Assembly (NCBI RefSeq): GCF_900103455.1
Contig: NZ_FNHI01000004.1
Location: forward strand, 62,001 to 126,000
Direction of reading: 5' to 3'
Source of the DNA: Streptomyces wuyuanensis
GTDB taxonomy: Bacteria > Actinomycetota > Actinomycetes > Streptomycetales > Streptomycetaceae
Length of the DNA stretch: 64,000 bases
The notes beneath the pieces were generated by a model. It did not search any database. It was not told the DNA's origin and saw only the letters and a list, made by a program, of their open reading frames with translations. The position numbers and the translations under genes are program-made. Positions within the stretch are counted from its first letter, which is position 1; each line of letters starts with the position of its first letter. Positions 51,238-61,974 of this stretch are shown here, in pieces.

Positions 51238-52052
51238 CCGCTGAGGTGACCACGGACAGGACGTCCGGCGGACCGGACTCGCCCGGAGGCCGCGGCACGT
51301 ACGCCCCGCGGCCGGGCGGCGCCCCGGTCGCCCGCATGATCGCGGCGCAGGCGGCTCTGGAGACCCGGATGCTGCTCCGCAACGGGGAGCAGCTGCTGCT
51401 GACGGTGATCATCCCGTCGCTGCTGCTGGTGCTCTTCTCGACGGTCGACATCGTCGACACGGGCGAGGACCGGGCCGTGGACTTCCTCGCCCCCGGCGTC
51501 CTGGCGCTGGCCGTGATGTCCACCGCCTTCACGGGACAGGCGATCGCCACCGGCTTCGAGCGCCGCTACGGCGTGCTGAAGCGGCTCGGTGCCTCTCCGC
51601 TCCCCCGCTGGGCGCTGATGGCGGCCAAGACGCTCTCGGTCCTCGTCACCGAGGTCCTGCAGATCGCGCTGCTGACGCTGATCGCCTTCGGGCTCGGCTG
51701 GTCGCCGCGGGGCGGTCCGGTCGCCGTGGCGGTGCTGCTGGTCGCGGGCACCGCGGCCTTCTCGGGGCTCGGCCTGCTGATGGCCGGCACGCTCCGGGCC
51801 GAGGCGACGCTCGCCGCGGCCAATCTGGTCTTCCTGCTGCTGCTGGTCGGCGGCGGGGTGATCGTGCCGCTGGACAGGTTCCCGGAGAGTGCGCAGGCGG
51901 TCCTCTCGCTGCTGCCGATCTCCGCGCTCTCCGACGGGCTGCGCGACGTGCTCCGGGACGGCGCGGCGATGCCCTGGGGCGAGCTGGGGATCCTGACGGG
52001 CTGGTCGGTGCTGGGCCTCGCCGCGGCGGCGCGGTTCTTCCGCTGGGAGTGA
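51234..52052 (+). CDS. ABC-2 type exporter permease
   Basis: A 272-aa, about six-helix ABC-2 permease. A charged N-terminus (~35 residues) precedes the membrane part (LLLTVIIPSLLLVLFSTVD, LAVMSTAFTGQAIATGFERRYGVLKRLG, and VGGGVIVPLDRFPESAQAVLSLLPISALSDGLRDVL in pieces). GTG 51234 overlaps the ATPase stop. It is upstream of ctaA but not obviously linked to heme; the pair is found next to ctaA in other streptomycetes, so a link to respiration is possible. Confidence 0.9.
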   Translation: MTAEVTTDRTSGGPDSPGGRGTYAPRPGGAPVARMIAAQAALETRMLLRNGEQLLLTVIIPSLLLVLFSTVDIVDTGEDRAVDFLAPGVLALAVMSTAFTGQAIATGFERRYGVLKRLGASPLPRWALMAAKTLSVLVTEVLQIALLTLIAFGLGWSPRGGPVAVAVLLVAGTAAFSGLGLLMAGTLRAEATLAAANLVFLLLLVGGGVIVPLDRFPESAQAVLSLLPISALSDGLRDVLRDGAAMPWGELGILTGWSVLGLAAAARFFRWE

Positions 52053-52141
52053 ACCGCCCCGGGCCGCTCGTACGGCCCCGGGACGACTCCCCGAGGGCCC
52101 CTCGTGAAAACACGCACAAGCGCCCCCTTACGATAGTCGCC

Positions 52142-53101
52142 GTGCAAACCCCCCTCGCCTACATCGCCAAGCGCTGGACGCCGTCCCCCAAGGTGCTCCG
52201 GCGAGCCGCGCTCGCACCCGTCGTGATGAGCGTGGTCATCATCGTCACCGGTGGCGCGGTCCGGCTGACCGGTTCCGGTCTGGGCTGCGACACCTGGCCC
52301 AAGTGCACGGACGACAGTCTGTTCGCGACGCCCGAGCAGGGCATCCACGGCGCCATCGAGTTCGGCAACCGGATGCTGACGTACGTCCTGTCGGCGGCGG
52401 TCGGCTGGGCCATCGTCGCGGCCCGCTCGACCAAGCCCTGGCGCCGGGGGCTCACCCGGCTGGGCTGGGCGCAGTTCTGGGTCGTGATGAGCAACGCGGT
52501 CCTCGGCGGCATCACCGTCTGGGCGGGCCTCAACCCGTGGACGGTGGCCGGGCACTTCCTCGCGGCGAACGCGCTGCTGACGGTCGCCACGGTCACCTGG
52601 ATCCGGGCGGGCGAGGGCGACACCGCGCCGCGGCCCCGGGTCCCGCTCCCCGTGCGGCGGCTGTCCTGGGCGCTGACCGGGGCGGCGGGGCTGCTGATCG
52701 CGGCGGGCACGATCGTGACCGGCTCCGGCAAGCACGCGGGCGACAGCAGCGACGTGCCGAGGATGCCGTTCGACTGGGTGGACGCGGCCCATGTGCACGC
52801 GGCGCTGGCGTGGCTGGTGTGCGTGCTCGCCGTGGGGATGTGGCTGGCGCTGCGCATCGTGGACGCGCCGGACGACACCCGGGCGCGCGCCCGGGAGCTG
52901 ATCTACGTGCTGGTCGCACAGGGCGCCATCGGCTATGTGCAGTTCTTCACCGACGTCCCGGAGCTGCTGGTCGGCGCGCACATGCTCGGCTCCTCGCTGA
53001 TGTGGATCGCCGTGCTGCGCCTCGCCCTGAGCCTGCGGGAGCGGCCGCTCGCCGCCCCGGGCACCCCGGCCGCGCCGGACGCGGCGCTCACGGCGGCCTG
53101 A
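52142..53101 (+). CDS. ctaA: Heme A synthase CtaA (Cox15)
   Basis: Oxidises heme O to heme A for cytochrome c oxidase; a 319-aa protein with eight membrane helices. Visible motifs are TGGAVRLTGSGLGCDTWPKC (with the extracytoplasmic Cys pair region), HGAIEFGNRMLTYVLS, TVAGHFLAANALLTVA, DAAHVHAALAWLVC and GAHMLGSSLMWIAVL, together giving the heme-ligand histidines. GTG 52142 is preceded by a TACGAT -10 box with seven bases between, suggesting a leaderless message. Confidence 0.95.
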   Translation: MQTPLAYIAKRWTPSPKVLRRAALAPVVMSVVIIVTGGAVRLTGSGLGCDTWPKCTDDSLFATPEQGIHGAIEFGNRMLTYVLSAAVGWAIVAARSTKPWRRGLTRLGWAQFWVVMSNAVLGGITVWAGLNPWTVAGHFLAANALLTVATVTWIRAGEGDTAPRPRVPLPVRRLSWALTGAAGLLIAAGTIVTGSGKHAGDSSDVPRMPFDWVDAAHVHAALAWLVCVLAVGMWLALRIVDAPDDTRARARELIYVLVAQGAIGYVQFFTDVPELLVGAHMLGSSLMWIAVLRLALSLRERPLAAPGTPAAPDAALTAA

Positions 53102-53149
53102 CCCGGCCCGATCCGCCGGCGGCGGCCTGACGGGGCCCGGGCCGGCGGC

Positions 53150-54232
53150 TCAGCCGGCGAGGCCGTAGACGCGGCGGGCGTTGTCCGCCGCGATCATCCC
53201 GGCGACCCGCTGGGCGTCCGCCCGGCACCAGGCCCCGTCGGCCACCCAGCCGCCGAGCACCCGGTCCAGCGCCTCCCGGAAGATCCGCGCCCCGACGACA
53301 TGGAGCTCGGGCAGCCCCCGGGCCCCGCTGGAGAACAGCAGTTTCCCGAACGGGGCGTGCTCCAGGGTCTCGGCGAGGACCGTCGCGGCCCCGGCTCCCG
53401 TGTGGGCCAGGGCGGGCCCGACGTCGGCGTACACATGCGGGAAGACGCTCGCCAGATGCGCGGCGTGGCGGTGGTAGGGGTAGCCGTGGAGCAGCACCAG
53501 ATCGGTGCCGAGGCCCGCGGTGGCCGCCGCGAAGCCCGCCAGCGGCATCGGATCGCCCACCCCGACGTGCATCTGCAGCGGCCGCCCGGAGGCGACGGCG
53601 ATCCAGAGCAGATGCCGCAGCAGTACGGGGTCGGTGAGCCGGCCGCCGACGGTCCTTCCGTCCAGCCAGCGCCCGGTGGCGCCGCGCACCTCGCCGGGTC
53701 CGGGCGGCTCGGGTTCCAGGGAGACGCCGCGCCGCACTCCGGCGACGGAGGTGAAGGCGACGGCCGAGACGGCCGCGCCGTGCACGGCCTCGGCGAGGTT
53801 GGCGAGGAACGAGTCGACGGTGCCCGAGGTGTCGGCGACCTGTTCGGCGAGCAGCTCCAGGCGCACGATCTCATGGGCGTCCGCCATGCCGGCGGCGGCG
53901 ATCTCGGGCACTCCGGTGAGGTCGCCGGGAAGTCCGGTGTCCACGAGGTAGGTGGAGATCCCGCTGGCCCGCAGCAGCCGCCTGCCGGATTCGAGGACCC
54001 CCAGCTCCCGGCGGCGCGCGAGGTAGCCCGCGGGCGGGCAGTGCGGTTCCAGGCCGAGCAGCGGCGGGCACCAGCGGCGCACCGCGAAGCCGGTCTGGGT
54101 GTCGAAGAAGGTGGTGCCGGGCGCGGGCGGCCCGGCGGTGCTGCCGAGGTGGGCCTCGAAGGTGCCGAGGCCCAGCTCCGTGCGGAGGACGCCGTGGCAG
54201 TACTGATCCACCAAGGACGGCGTGTCGATCAT
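53150..54232 (-). CDS. Amidohydrolase-fold protein lacking canonical metal ligands
   Basis: A 360-aa TIM-barrel protein of the amidohydrolase-2 type (FluG-/uronate isomerase-like). It has a family opening SLVDQYCHGVL, where a canonical member would have HxH, then GFAVRRWCPPLLGLEPHCPP, STYLVDTGLPGDLTGV, PLQMHVGVGDPMPLAGF, VLLHGYPYHRHAAHLASVFPH (20-residue limit: start of this block at about residue 260) and LLFSSGARGLPELHVVG where the strand-8 Asp would be expected. The first His (Tyr here) and the last Asp (Gly here) therefore seem changed. Gene lies between ctaA and ctaB; substrate unknown. Confidence 0.78.
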   Translation of the reverse strand: MIDTPSLVDQYCHGVLRTELGLGTFEAHLGSTAGPPAPGTTFFDTQTGFAVRRWCPPLLGLEPHCPPAGYLARRRELGVLESGRRLLRASGISTYLVDTGLPGDLTGVPEIAAAGMADAHEIVRLELLAEQVADTSGTVDSFLANLAEAVHGAAVSAVAFTSVAGVRRGVSLEPEPPGPGEVRGATGRWLDGRTVGGRLTDPVLLRHLLWIAVASGRPLQMHVGVGDPMPLAGFAAATAGLGTDLVLLHGYPYHRHAAHLASVFPHVYADVGPALAHTGAGAATVLAETLEHAPFGKLLFSSGARGLPELHVVGARIFREALDRVLGGWVADGAWCRADAQRVAGMIAADNARRVYGLAG

Positions 54233-54321
54233 CCGGGGCTCCCAGCGGTGGACGGCGTTCCACCCGTCCTAACGGGTGAGCCCCGCGCGAGGTGTTGCCC
54301 CGGGCCGCAACGGCCGCTTTC

Positions 54322-54342
54322 CCGTGCCCTTGCAGGGCACGG
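54322..54342. terminator. 9-bp hairpin after the small minus-strand gene
   Basis: CCGTGCCCT (54322-54330) pairs with AGGGCACGG (54334-54342), three-base loop, just after the stop of the gene at 54348-54689. Confidence 0.7.
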
Positions 54343-54347
54343 AGCGG

Positions 54348-54689
54348 TCAGCCGTTCGACGGGCCGCCGATCTGGATGCCGGCCATCCGGGTCCACTCGT
54401 ACGGTCCGGTGCGGACCTTCAGCGCGTAGTCGCCGTCGAAGGACTCGTGCAGGGTGATGCCGGACTTCTCCGCGGCCCTGAGGGCGATCTCGTGGGTCGG
54501 CGCGACCAGGTCGCCCCAGCCGCCGTCCTCGCCGACGAGCACGATGCGGGTGCCCGCCTGGCCGATGTACGCGAGCTGGCCCTCGGCGCCGCCGTGCGCC
54601 TTGGCGAAGGCGCCGATCTGCTTGGCGAGCTTCGCCGCCTTCCGCTCGGTCTTCGCGGACTGCTTCTCGTCAACCTGGGTGTCTGCCAT
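54348..54689 (-). CDS. Small hypothetical protein (conserved in actinobacteria)
   Basis: A 113-aa soluble protein. The N-terminal 35 residues are Lys/Ala/Glu-rich (KQSAKTERKAAKLAKQIGAF, probably a helix); the rest is beta-like (LAYIGQAGTRIVLVGEDGGWG, KVRTGPYEWTRMAGIQI). No named domain recognised. It lies 94 bases downstream of ctaB on the same strand with a small hairpin between, so it may be a separate unit. Confidence 0.75.
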   Translation of the reverse strand: MADTQVDEKQSAKTERKAAKLAKQIGAFAKAHGGAEGQLAYIGQAGTRIVLVGEDGGWGDLVAPTHEIALRAAEKSGITLHESFDGDYALKVRTGPYEWTRMAGIQIGGPSNG

Positions 54690-54757
54690 GACCAGGATGC
54701 TACTCGCGGGTAGATCGACTGGCGACCGCCGGGCCACGTGGCCTCGGCCACGCCCGT

Positions 54758-54773
54758 GCTCCCGTCAGGGAGC
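54758..54773. terminator. Short hairpin after ctaB
   Basis: GCTCCC (54758-54763) and GGGAGC (54768-54773) with GTCA loop, eleven bases after the ctaB stop. Weak stem, modest terminator. Confidence 0.45.
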
Positions 54774-54783
54774 GGTCCGGCGG

Positions 54784-55731
54784 TCAGCGCAGGAAGGGGT
54801 CCACGGCGACGGCGACGAACAGCAGCGAGACATAGGTGATGGACCAGTGGAAGAGCCGCATCTCCTTGAGCTTTCCGCCCGTCACCCCGGCCTTGGCGCG
54901 GCTCTGCAGCGCGTGCGCCTCCCAGAGCCACCAGCCGCCGGTCGCCAGCGCCACCGCCGTGTAGAACCAGCCGGTGTAGCCGAGCGGGGTGAGGAGCAGC
55001 GAGACCGCCACCATCACCCAGCTGTAGATGACGATCTGGCGTGCGACGACCTTGTTCGAGGCCACCACCGGCAGCATGGGCACGCCCACGCGCGCGTAGT
55101 CCTCCTTCACCTTCATCGACAGCGGCCAGTAGTGCGGCGGCGTCCAGAAGAAAATGACGAGGAAGAGGATGACGGCGGCCCAGGACATGGAGTTGGTGAC
55201 GGCGGACCAGCCGATCAGCACCGGCATGCAGCCGGCGATGCCGCCCCAGACGATGTTCTGCGCGGTGCGCCGCTTCAGCAGCATCGTGTAGACGACGACG
55301 TAGAAGAGGAGCGCCCCCAGCGCCAGGGCCGCGGACAGCCAGTTGACGAGCAGTCCGAACCAGAGCGTGGAGACGACCGCCAGGACGAGGCCGAAGACCA
55401 GGCCCTCGCGGGGCGACACCATGCCGGTGACAAGCGGGCGCTGCGAGGTGCGGTCCATGAGCGCGTCGATGTCGCGGTCGATGTACATGTTGAGCGCGTT
55501 GGCGCCACCCGCCGACAGGTATCCGCCGACGCATGTGGCGATCACGAGCCCGAGGTCCGGCACGCCCTGCGCGGCCAGGAACATCACCGGTACGGTGGTG
55601 ATGAGAAGCAACTCGATGATCCGCGGCTTGGTCAGCGCCACGAATGCCTTGACGCGGGCCCCGAACGGCCGATGGCCCCCCGGGCTGGGAGTCAAGACGA
55701 CCCCGGCGGGTCGGGACTCGACGGCCGTCAC
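54784..55731 (-). CDS. ctaB: Protoheme IX farnesyltransferase CtaB (heme O synthase)
   Basis: Converts protoheme to heme O with farnesyl diphosphate; a 315-aa membrane prenyltransferase. The prenyl-binding motifs are [20 protein letters not shown] and [18 protein letters not shown], with [13 protein letters not shown] between. GTG 55731 gives the usual start ([10 protein letters not shown]); a longer frame upstream lacks family similarity. It is divergent from the tkt operon and complements ctaA 1.7 kb away. Confidence 0.95.
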   Translation of the reverse strand: MTAVESRPAGVVLTPSPGGHRPFGARVKAFVALTKPRIIELLLITTVPVMFLAAQGVPDLGLVIATCVGGYLSAGGANALNMYIDRDIDALMDRTSQRPLVTGMVSPREGLVFGLVLAVVSTLWFGLLVNWLSAALALGALLFYVVVYTMLLKRRTAQNIVWGGIAGCMPVLIGWSAVTNSMSWAAVILFLVIFFWTPPHYWPLSMKVKEDYARVGVPMLPVVASNKVVARQIVIYSWVMVAVSLLLTPLGYTGWFYTAVALATGGWWLWEAHALQSRAKAGVTGGKLKEMRLFHWSITYVSLLFVAVAVDPFLR

Positions 55732-56095
55732 GCACACCCCTGACAGAGAAATTCCCAGCAAGCTTCGCGGGGGCATTCCTCGTACCCGGAGGGTCATGGA
55801 GGCGTGAATGCCCGGTGAAGGCTTGCGCGTACCACGCCACTCTAGACGTTGGCCCCATGCCGATCTTCGCGGGGGTGGGTCGTGTTGAGCGCTGCCGCGG
55901 TCCCGTCCGTAATCAACGGAGTCGGCCACCGACAACAGGCGAAGTCGGGCCGGTGCCCGCAGGCTGGTTGATGTGTCCGATTGGAGAGACGTGCACCCGA
56001 AAGGATGCACGTTGCTGCGAGGGTAGGCTCGACAGCGCCCGGTAAACCCCTCAGTCACCGGGACCCGAACTTGTGGAGAGGAGCCCTGACCCAGG
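55732..56095. other. Divergent intergenic region ctaB / tkt
   Basis: 364 bases without a gene. It holds an inverted repeat ACGTGCA (55989-55995) / TGCACGT (56006-56012), 10 bases apart, and a possible -10 box TAGGCT (56024-56029) for tkt, plus a GGAGAGGAG stretch (56075-56083) close to the tkt start. A -35 box is not clear. The repeat may be an operator or a leader hairpin for the tkt operon. Confidence 0.4.
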
Positions 56096-58198
56096 GTGAG
56101 CACCAAGCCGACCACCACAGACCTCGAGTGGACCGCATTGGACCAGCGGGCAGTGGACACCGTCCGTGTCCTCGCCGCTGACGCCGTACAGAAGGTCGGC
56201 AACGGCCATCCCGGTACGGCGATGAGCCTGGCCCCCGCGGCGTACGTCCTCTTCCAGAAGCTGATGCGGCACGACCCCGCCGACGCGGACTGGACCGGCC
56301 GCGACCGGTTCGTGCTCTCCGCGGGTCACTCCAGCCTGACGCTCTACATCCAGCTCTACCTCGCCGGGTACGGCCTGGAGCTCGACGACCTCAAGTCCTT
56401 CCGCACGTGGGACTCCAGGACCCCGGGCCACCCCGAGTACGGCCACACGGTGGGCGTGGAGACGACGACCGGCCCGTTGGGCCAGGGTGTCGCCAACGCC
56501 GTCGGCATGGCCATGGCCGCCCGCTACGAGCGCGGCCTGTTCGACCCGGACGCCGCTCCCGGCACCTCCCCCTTCGACCACACCGTCTGGGTCGTCGCCG
56601 GTGACGGCTGCCTCCAGGAAGGCATCTCCCACGAAGCGTCCTCGCTGGCCGGTCACCAGAAGCTGGGCAACCTCGTGCTGCTCTGGGACGACAACCACAT
56701 CTCCATCGAGGGCGACACCGAGACCGCGGTCTCCGAGGACACCCTGAAGCGGTACGAGGCCTACGGCTGGCACGTCCAGCGCGTTGCCCAGCTGCCGAGT
56801 GGCGACCTGGACCCGATCGGGCTGTACGAGGCGCTGAAGGCGGCCAAGGCGGAGACCGAGCGTCCGTCCTTCATCGCCGTCCGCTCGATCATCGCGTGGC
56901 CGGCCCCGAACGCCCAGAACACCGAGGCCGCGCACGGCGCGGCGCTGGGCGACGACGAGGTGGCGGCCACCAAGCGGGTCCTCGGCTTCGACCCGGAGAA
57001 GTCCTTCGAGGTGTCCGACGAGGTCATCCGGCACACCCGCCAGGCCCTCGACCGCGGGCGCACCGATCGCGAGGAGTGGGAGAAGGCGTTCGCCGAGTGG
57101 CGGACCGCGAACCCGGAGCGCGCCGCCGAGTTCGACCGGGTCCGCGCGGGCGAACTGCCCGCCGGCTGGGAGGAGAAGCTCCCGGTCTTCGAGACCGGCA
57201 AGGCGGTCGCGACCCGTGCCGCGTCCGGCAAGGTGCTGCAGGCGCTGGGCGCGGTCATCCCGGAACTGTGGGGCGGTTCCGCCGACCTCGCGGGCTCGAA
57301 CAACACGACGATCGACAAGACCTCGTCGTTCCTGCCCAGGGGCAACCCGCTGCCGGAGGCCGACCAGTACGGACGCACGATCCACTTCGGCATCCGCGAG
57401 CACGCGATGGCCGCGATCATGAACGGCATCACGCTGCACGGCAACACCCGTGTCTACGGCGGTACGTTCCTCGTCTTCTCCGACTACATGCGCAACGCGG
57501 TCCGGCTGTCCGCGCTGATGCACCTGCCGGTGACGTACGTCTGGACCCACGACTCGATCGGTCTCGGCGAGGACGGCCCGACCCACCAGCCGGTGGAGCA
57601 CCTGGCCTCCCTGCGCGCCATTCCGGGTCTGAGCATCGTGCGCCCGGCGGACGCCAACGAGACGGCGATCGCGTGGCGCGAGATCCTCCGTCGCTGGACG
57701 AAGGAGTTCCGTGTGGGCACGCCGCACGGCCTGGCGCTGACCCGCCAGGGCGTGCCGACGTACGAGCCCAACGAGGACGCCGCCAAGGGCGGTTACGTGA
57801 TGTTCGAGGCCGAGGGTCCCGGCGGGGAGGACGCCGAGCCGCAGGTCGTGCTGATCGCCACCGGCTCCGAGGTGCACCTGGCCGTCGAGGCCCGCGAGCA
57901 GCTCCAGGCCGAGGGCACCGCGACGCGGGTCGTCTCGATGCCGTCCGTCGAATGGTTCGAGCAGCAGGACCAGGCGTACCGGGACTCGGTGCTGCCGCCC
58001 TCGGTGAGGGCCCGGGTGGCCGTCGAGGCCGGTATCGGCCTGACCTGGCACCGCTTCGTCGGTGACGCCGGCCGGATCGTGTCGCTGGAGCACTTCGGTG
58101 CCTCGGCCGACGGCAAGGTGCTGTTCCGCGAGTTCGGTTTCACCCCCGAGGCGGTGGCCGCCGCCGCGCGGGAATCGATCGCCGCCGCCGCGCGCTGA
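56096..58198 (+). CDS. tkt: Transketolase
   Basis: TPP-dependent transfer of two-carbon units in the pentose phosphate pathway; 700 aa. Features: [40 protein letters not shown] (TPP-binding GDG...) and [38 protein letters not shown], and [22 protein letters not shown] 56096 is first of the tkt-tal-zwf-opcA-pgl operon, with GGAGAGGAGCCC upstream. Confidence 0.97.
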   Translation: MSTKPTTTDLEWTALDQRAVDTVRVLAADAVQKVGNGHPGTAMSLAPAAYVLFQKLMRHDPADADWTGRDRFVLSAGHSSLTLYIQLYLAGYGLELDDLKSFRTWDSRTPGHPEYGHTVGVETTTGPLGQGVANAVGMAMAARYERGLFDPDAAPGTSPFDHTVWVVAGDGCLQEGISHEASSLAGHQKLGNLVLLWDDNHISIEGDTETAVSEDTLKRYEAYGWHVQRVAQLPSGDLDPIGLYEALKAAKAETERPSFIAVRSIIAWPAPNAQNTEAAHGAALGDDEVAATKRVLGFDPEKSFEVSDEVIRHTRQALDRGRTDREEWEKAFAEWRTANPERAAEFDRVRAGELPAGWEEKLPVFETGKAVATRAASGKVLQALGAVIPELWGGSADLAGSNNTTIDKTSSFLPRGNPLPEADQYGRTIHFGIREHAMAAIMNGITLHGNTRVYGGTFLVFSDYMRNAVRLSALMHLPVTYVWTHDSIGLGEDGPTHQPVEHLASLRAIPGLSIVRPADANETAIAWREILRRWTKEFRVGTPHGLALTRQGVPTYEPNEDAAKGGYVMFEAEGPGGEDAEPQVVLIATGSEVHLAVEAREQLQAEGTATRVVSMPSVEWFEQQDQAYRDSVLPPSVRARVAVEAGIGLTWHRFVGDAGRIVSLEHFGASADGKVLFREFGFTPEAVAAAARESIAAAAR

Positions 58199-58232
58199 CG
58201 CCGGTATACGACTAGTAGGAGATGCAACTCTC

Positions 58233-59375
58233 ATGACAGACGCACTCAAGCGCCTCTCCGACGAAGGCGTCGCGATCTGGCTCGACGACCTGTCGCGCAA
58301 GCGCATCACGTCCGGCAACCTGGCCGAGCTCATCGACCAGCAGCACGTCGTGGGCGTCACGACCAACCCGTCCATCTTCCAGAAGGCCATCTCGTCCGGT
58401 GACGGCTACGAGCCGCAGGTCTCCGACCTCGCCACACGCCGGGTGACCGTCGAGGAAGCCCTCCGCATGATCACCACCGCGGACGTGCGCGACGCCGCGG
58501 ACGTGCTGCGGCCCGTCTTCGACGCGACGGGCGGCCAGGACGGCCGGGTGTCCATCGAGGTCGACCCGCGCCTGGCGCACAACACGGCGGCGACCGTCGC
58601 CGAGGCCAAGCAGCTGGCCTGGCTGGTGGACCGGCCGAACACGTTCATCAAGATCCCGGCCACGCGGGCGGGCCTGCCGGCGATCACCGAGGTCATCGGC
58701 CTCGGCATCAGCGTCAACGTCACGCTGATCTTCTCGCTGGAGCGCTACCGCGAGGTCATGGCCGCCTACCTGGCCGGCCTGGAGAAGGCGAAGGCCGCGG
58801 GCCTGGACCTGTCGAAGATCCGTTCCGTGGCGTCCTTCTTCGTGTCCCGCGTCGACACCGAGATCGACAAGCGGCTGGACGCCCTGGGCACCGACGAGGC
58901 GAAGCAGCTGCGCGGCAAGGCGGCCCTCGCCAACGCGCGGCTCGCCTACCAGGCCTACGAGGAGGTGTTCGGCTCGGCCGACAAGTCGACGCCGCCGTCG
59001 GAGCGCTGGGCCGCGCTCGACAAGGCGCAGGCCAACGCACAGCGTCCGCTGTGGGCCTCGACCGGCGTGAAGGACCCGGCCTACTCGGACACGATGTACG
59101 TGGACCAGCTGGTCGCGCCGGGCACGGTCAACACCATGCCGGAGGCCACGCTGGAGGCGACCGCCGACCACGGGCGGATCACGGGCGACACGGTGCGCGG
59201 GACGTACGATCAGGCCCGTGCCGAACTCGACGCCGTCGAGAAGCTCGGGATCTCGTACGACGACGTCGTCCAGGTCCTCGAGGACGAGGGCGTCGAGAAG
59301 TTCGAGGCTTCCTGGAACGACCTGCTCAAGTCGACCGAGGCGGAGCTGCAGCGCCTCGCTCCTTCGGAAGGCTGA
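58233..59375 (+). CDS. tal: Transaldolase
   Basis: Three-carbon transfer from sedoheptulose 7-phosphate to glyceraldehyde 3-phosphate; 380 aa. Contains [34 protein letters not shown] with the Schiff-base lysine, and [21 protein letters not shown] 58233 follows AGTAGGAGATG. It lies 34 bases after tkt in the operon. This is the longer actinobacterial transaldolase type. Confidence 0.97.
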   Translation: MTDALKRLSDEGVAIWLDDLSRKRITSGNLAELIDQQHVVGVTTNPSIFQKAISSGDGYEPQVSDLATRRVTVEEALRMITTADVRDAADVLRPVFDATGGQDGRVSIEVDPRLAHNTAATVAEAKQLAWLVDRPNTFIKIPATRAGLPAITEVIGLGISVNVTLIFSLERYREVMAAYLAGLEKAKAAGLDLSKIRSVASFFVSRVDTEIDKRLDALGTDEAKQLRGKAALANARLAYQAYEEVFGSADKSTPPSERWAALDKAQANAQRPLWASTGVKDPAYSDTMYVDQLVAPGTVNTMPEATLEATADHGRITGDTVRGTYDQARAELDAVEKLGISYDDVVQVLEDEGVEKFEASWNDLLKSTEAELQRLAPSEG

Positions 59376-59380
59376 GCACC

Positions 59381-60913
59381 TTGACTTCCGCACACGGAGC
59401 GAATCCGCTTCGTGACGCCGCGGACCGGCGGCTCCCGCGCATCGCGGGGCCGTCGGGCCTGGTGATCTTCGGCGTTACGGGCGATTTGTCACGGAAAAAG
59501 CTGATGCCCGCTGTGTACGACCTCGCGAACCGCGGGCTCCTGCCGCCGGGCTTCTCCCTCGTCGGCTTCGCCCGCCGCGAGTGGGACGACCAGGACTTCG
59601 CGCACGAGGTCCACGAGGCGGTGAAGGAGCACTCCCGCACTCCCTTCCGGGAGGAGGTCTGGCAGCAGCTCATCCAGGGCATGCGCTTCGTCCCCGGCGA
59701 GTTCGACGACGACGACGCGTTCGAGACCCTGAAGAAGACGATCACGGAACTCGACCAGGTGCAGGGAACGGGCGGCAACTTCGCCTTCTACCTCTCGGTG
59801 CCGCCCAAGTTCTTCCCCAAGGTCGTCAAGCAGCTGAAGAAGCACGGTCTCGCGGAGCAGAAGGACGGATCGTGGCGGCGTGCCGTCATCGAGAAGCCCT
59901 TCGGCCACGACCTGGCGTCCGCGATGGAGCTCAACTCGCTCGTCCACGACGTGTTCGAGCCGGACCAGGTCTTCCGCATCGACCACTACCTGGGCAAGGA
60001 GACCGTCCAGAACATCCTGGCGCTCCGCTTCGCCAACACCCTCTTCGAGCCGATCTGGAACCGGTCGTTCGTCGACCACGTACAGATCACCATGGCCGAG
60101 GACATCGGCATCGGCGGCCGAGCCGGCTACTACGACGGCATCGGCGCGGCGCGCGACGTCATCCAGAACCACCTGCTCCAACTGCTCGCGCTGACCGCGA
60201 TGGAAGAGCCCGCCTCCTTCGAGGCGGACTCGCTGGCGGCGGAGAAGACCAAGGTGCTGGGCGCGGTGAAGCTGCCCAGGGACCTGGCCGCCGGGACCGT
60301 GCGCGCGCAGTACGCGGCGGGCTGGCAGGGCGGCGAGAAGGTGGTCGGCTACCTCGAGGAGGAGGGCATCAACCCCAACTCCAAGACCGACACCTACGCG
60401 GCGATAAAGCTGGAGATCGACAACCGGCGCTGGGCGGGCGTGCCGTTCTACCTGCGCACCGGCAAGCGGCTCGGCCGCCGTGTCACCGAGATCGCCGTCG
60501 TCTTCCAGCGCGCGCCGCACTCCCCCTTCGACCGCACGGCCACCCAGGAGCTCGGGCAGAACGCCCTGGTCATCCGGGTCCAGCCGGACGAGGGCGTGAC
60601 CCTGCGCTTCGGCTCGAAGGTGCCCGGCACCTCCATGGAGGTCAGGGACGTCTCCATGGACTTCGCCTACGGCGAGTCCTTCACGGAGTCCAGCCCGGAG
60701 GCGTACGAGCGGCTGATCCTCGACGTGCTGCTCGGCGACTCCAACCTCTTCCCGAGGGTCGGGGAGGTCGAGCTGTCCTGGAAGATACTCGACCCGATCG
60801 AGGAGTTCTGGGAGAAGCACGGCAGGCCCGCGCAGTACCCAGCCGGGACGTGGGGTCCGGTCGAGGCGGACGAAATGCTCGCACGAGACGGACGGAGCTG
60901 GCGCCGGCCATGA
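59381..60913 (+). CDS. zwf: Glucose-6-phosphate dehydrogenase
   Basis: Oxidises glucose 6-phosphate to 6-phosphogluconolactone with NADP; 510 aa. Motifs: [20 protein letters not shown] (dinucleotide site), [18 protein letters not shown] and [17 protein letters not shown] (active site His/Lys). A rare TTG at 59381 is the best start: GGAAGG lies 11 bases upstream, the predicted protein begins [12 protein letters not shown] as in relatives, and no ATG or GTG lies between it and the conserved core. It overlaps opcA by 4 nt. Confidence 0.95.
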   Translation: MTSAHGANPLRDAADRRLPRIAGPSGLVIFGVTGDLSRKKLMPAVYDLANRGLLPPGFSLVGFARREWDDQDFAHEVHEAVKEHSRTPFREEVWQQLIQGMRFVPGEFDDDDAFETLKKTITELDQVQGTGGNFAFYLSVPPKFFPKVVKQLKKHGLAEQKDGSWRRAVIEKPFGHDLASAMELNSLVHDVFEPDQVFRIDHYLGKETVQNILALRFANTLFEPIWNRSFVDHVQITMAEDIGIGGRAGYYDGIGAARDVIQNHLLQLLALTAMEEPASFEADSLAAEKTKVLGAVKLPRDLAAGTVRAQYAAGWQGGEKVVGYLEEEGINPNSKTDTYAAIKLEIDNRRWAGVPFYLRTGKRLGRRVTEIAVVFQRAPHSPFDRTATQELGQNALVIRVQPDEGVTLRFGSKVPGTSMEVRDVSMDFAYGESFTESSPEAYERLILDVLLGDSNLFPRVGEVELSWKILDPIEEFWEKHGRPAQYPAGTWGPVEADEMLARDGRSWRRP

Positions 60914-61974
60914 AGATCGACCTTACGGACACCACCTCCGGCAAGATCAACAAGGCGCTGGTGCAGGGTCGGCGGGCGATCGGCACCCCGGCCGTCGGCA
61001 TGGTCCTCACCCTCGTCATCGTCACCGACGAGGAGAACGCCTACGACGCCCTGAAGGCGGCCAACGAGGCGGCCCGCGAGCACCCCTCGCGCAAGCTCGT
61101 CGTGATCAAGCGCGTCTCCCGCTCGCCGCGCGACCGGGCCAAGGCGCGCCTGGACGCCGAGGTGCGGGTCGGCGCCGACGCGGGCACCGGCGAGACCGTC
61201 GTCCTGCGGCTGTACGGCGAGGTCGCCGACCACGCCCAGTCCGTGGTGCTGCCGCTGCTGCTGCCGGACGCGCCGGTCGTGGTGTGGTGGCCGGTGAACG
61301 CGCCGGTGAACCCGGCGTCCGACCCCCTGGGCGCGCTCGCCCAGCGCCGGGTCACCGACACCTACGCCTGCGAGCAGCCCATCGCCGAGCTGACCGCCCG
61401 CGCCGACGCCTACACCCCGGGCGACACGGATCTGTCCTGGACCCGCATCACCCCGTGGCGCTCGATGCTCGCGGCCGCGCTCGACCAGGTGGACTGGCGG
61501 GTCACCGGGGCCGAGGTCGAGGGCGAGGAGTTCAACCCGAGCTGCGAACTGCTCGGGATGTGGCTCGGCGGCCGGCTGGACGTTCCGGTCACGCGCACGG
61601 TCTCCGGCGGTCCCGGCCTCACGGCCGTACGGCTGCTGACCGACAGCGGCACCATCGTCCTGGACCGGGCCGACGGCTCCCTGGCCACGCTGTCCATCGA
61701 GGGCCAGCCGGACCGTGCGGTGGCGCTGAAGCGGCGTGACACCGCCGAACTGATGGCCGAGGAGCTGCGCCGGCTGGACCCGGACGACATCTACGCCGCG
61801 ACGCTGCGGTTCGGCGTCGACCGGCTCAATGAGCAGGGTGCCGCGGCCGGCAACGGCTCCGCCGCGCGGAAGACCGCCGCGAAGCGTCCGGACACGGCCG
61901 CGGAGAACTCCGGGGAGAAGAGCGGGGAGAAGGCTCCCGCGAAGGCGCCGGCGAGGAAGGCGGCGTCGAAGTGA
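60910..61974 (+). CDS. opcA: OpcA, glucose-6-phosphate dehydrogenase assembly factor
   Basis: A 354-aa protein needed for full activity and assembly of G6PDH in cyanobacteria and actinobacteria. Family parts are [57 protein letters not shown] and [17 protein letters not shown]. The C-terminus is an Ala/Lys/Glu-rich tail (~45 residues, ending KAASK). ATG 60910 overlaps the zwf stop (ATGA) and its own stop overlaps pgl by 4 nt, giving tight coupling zwf-opcA-pgl. Confidence 0.96.
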   Translation: MKIDLTDTTSGKINKALVQGRRAIGTPAVGMVLTLVIVTDEENAYDALKAANEAAREHPSRKLVVIKRVSRSPRDRAKARLDAEVRVGADAGTGETVVLRLYGEVADHAQSVVLPLLLPDAPVVVWWPVNAPVNPASDPLGALAQRRVTDTYACEQPIAELTARADAYTPGDTDLSWTRITPWRSMLAAALDQVDWRVTGAEVEGEEFNPSCELLGMWLGGRLDVPVTRTVSGGPGLTAVRLLTDSGTIVLDRADGSLATLSIEGQPDRAVALKRRDTAELMAEELRRLDPDDIYAATLRFGVDRLNEQGAAAGNGSAARKTAAKRPDTAAENSGEKSGEKAPAKAPARKAASK

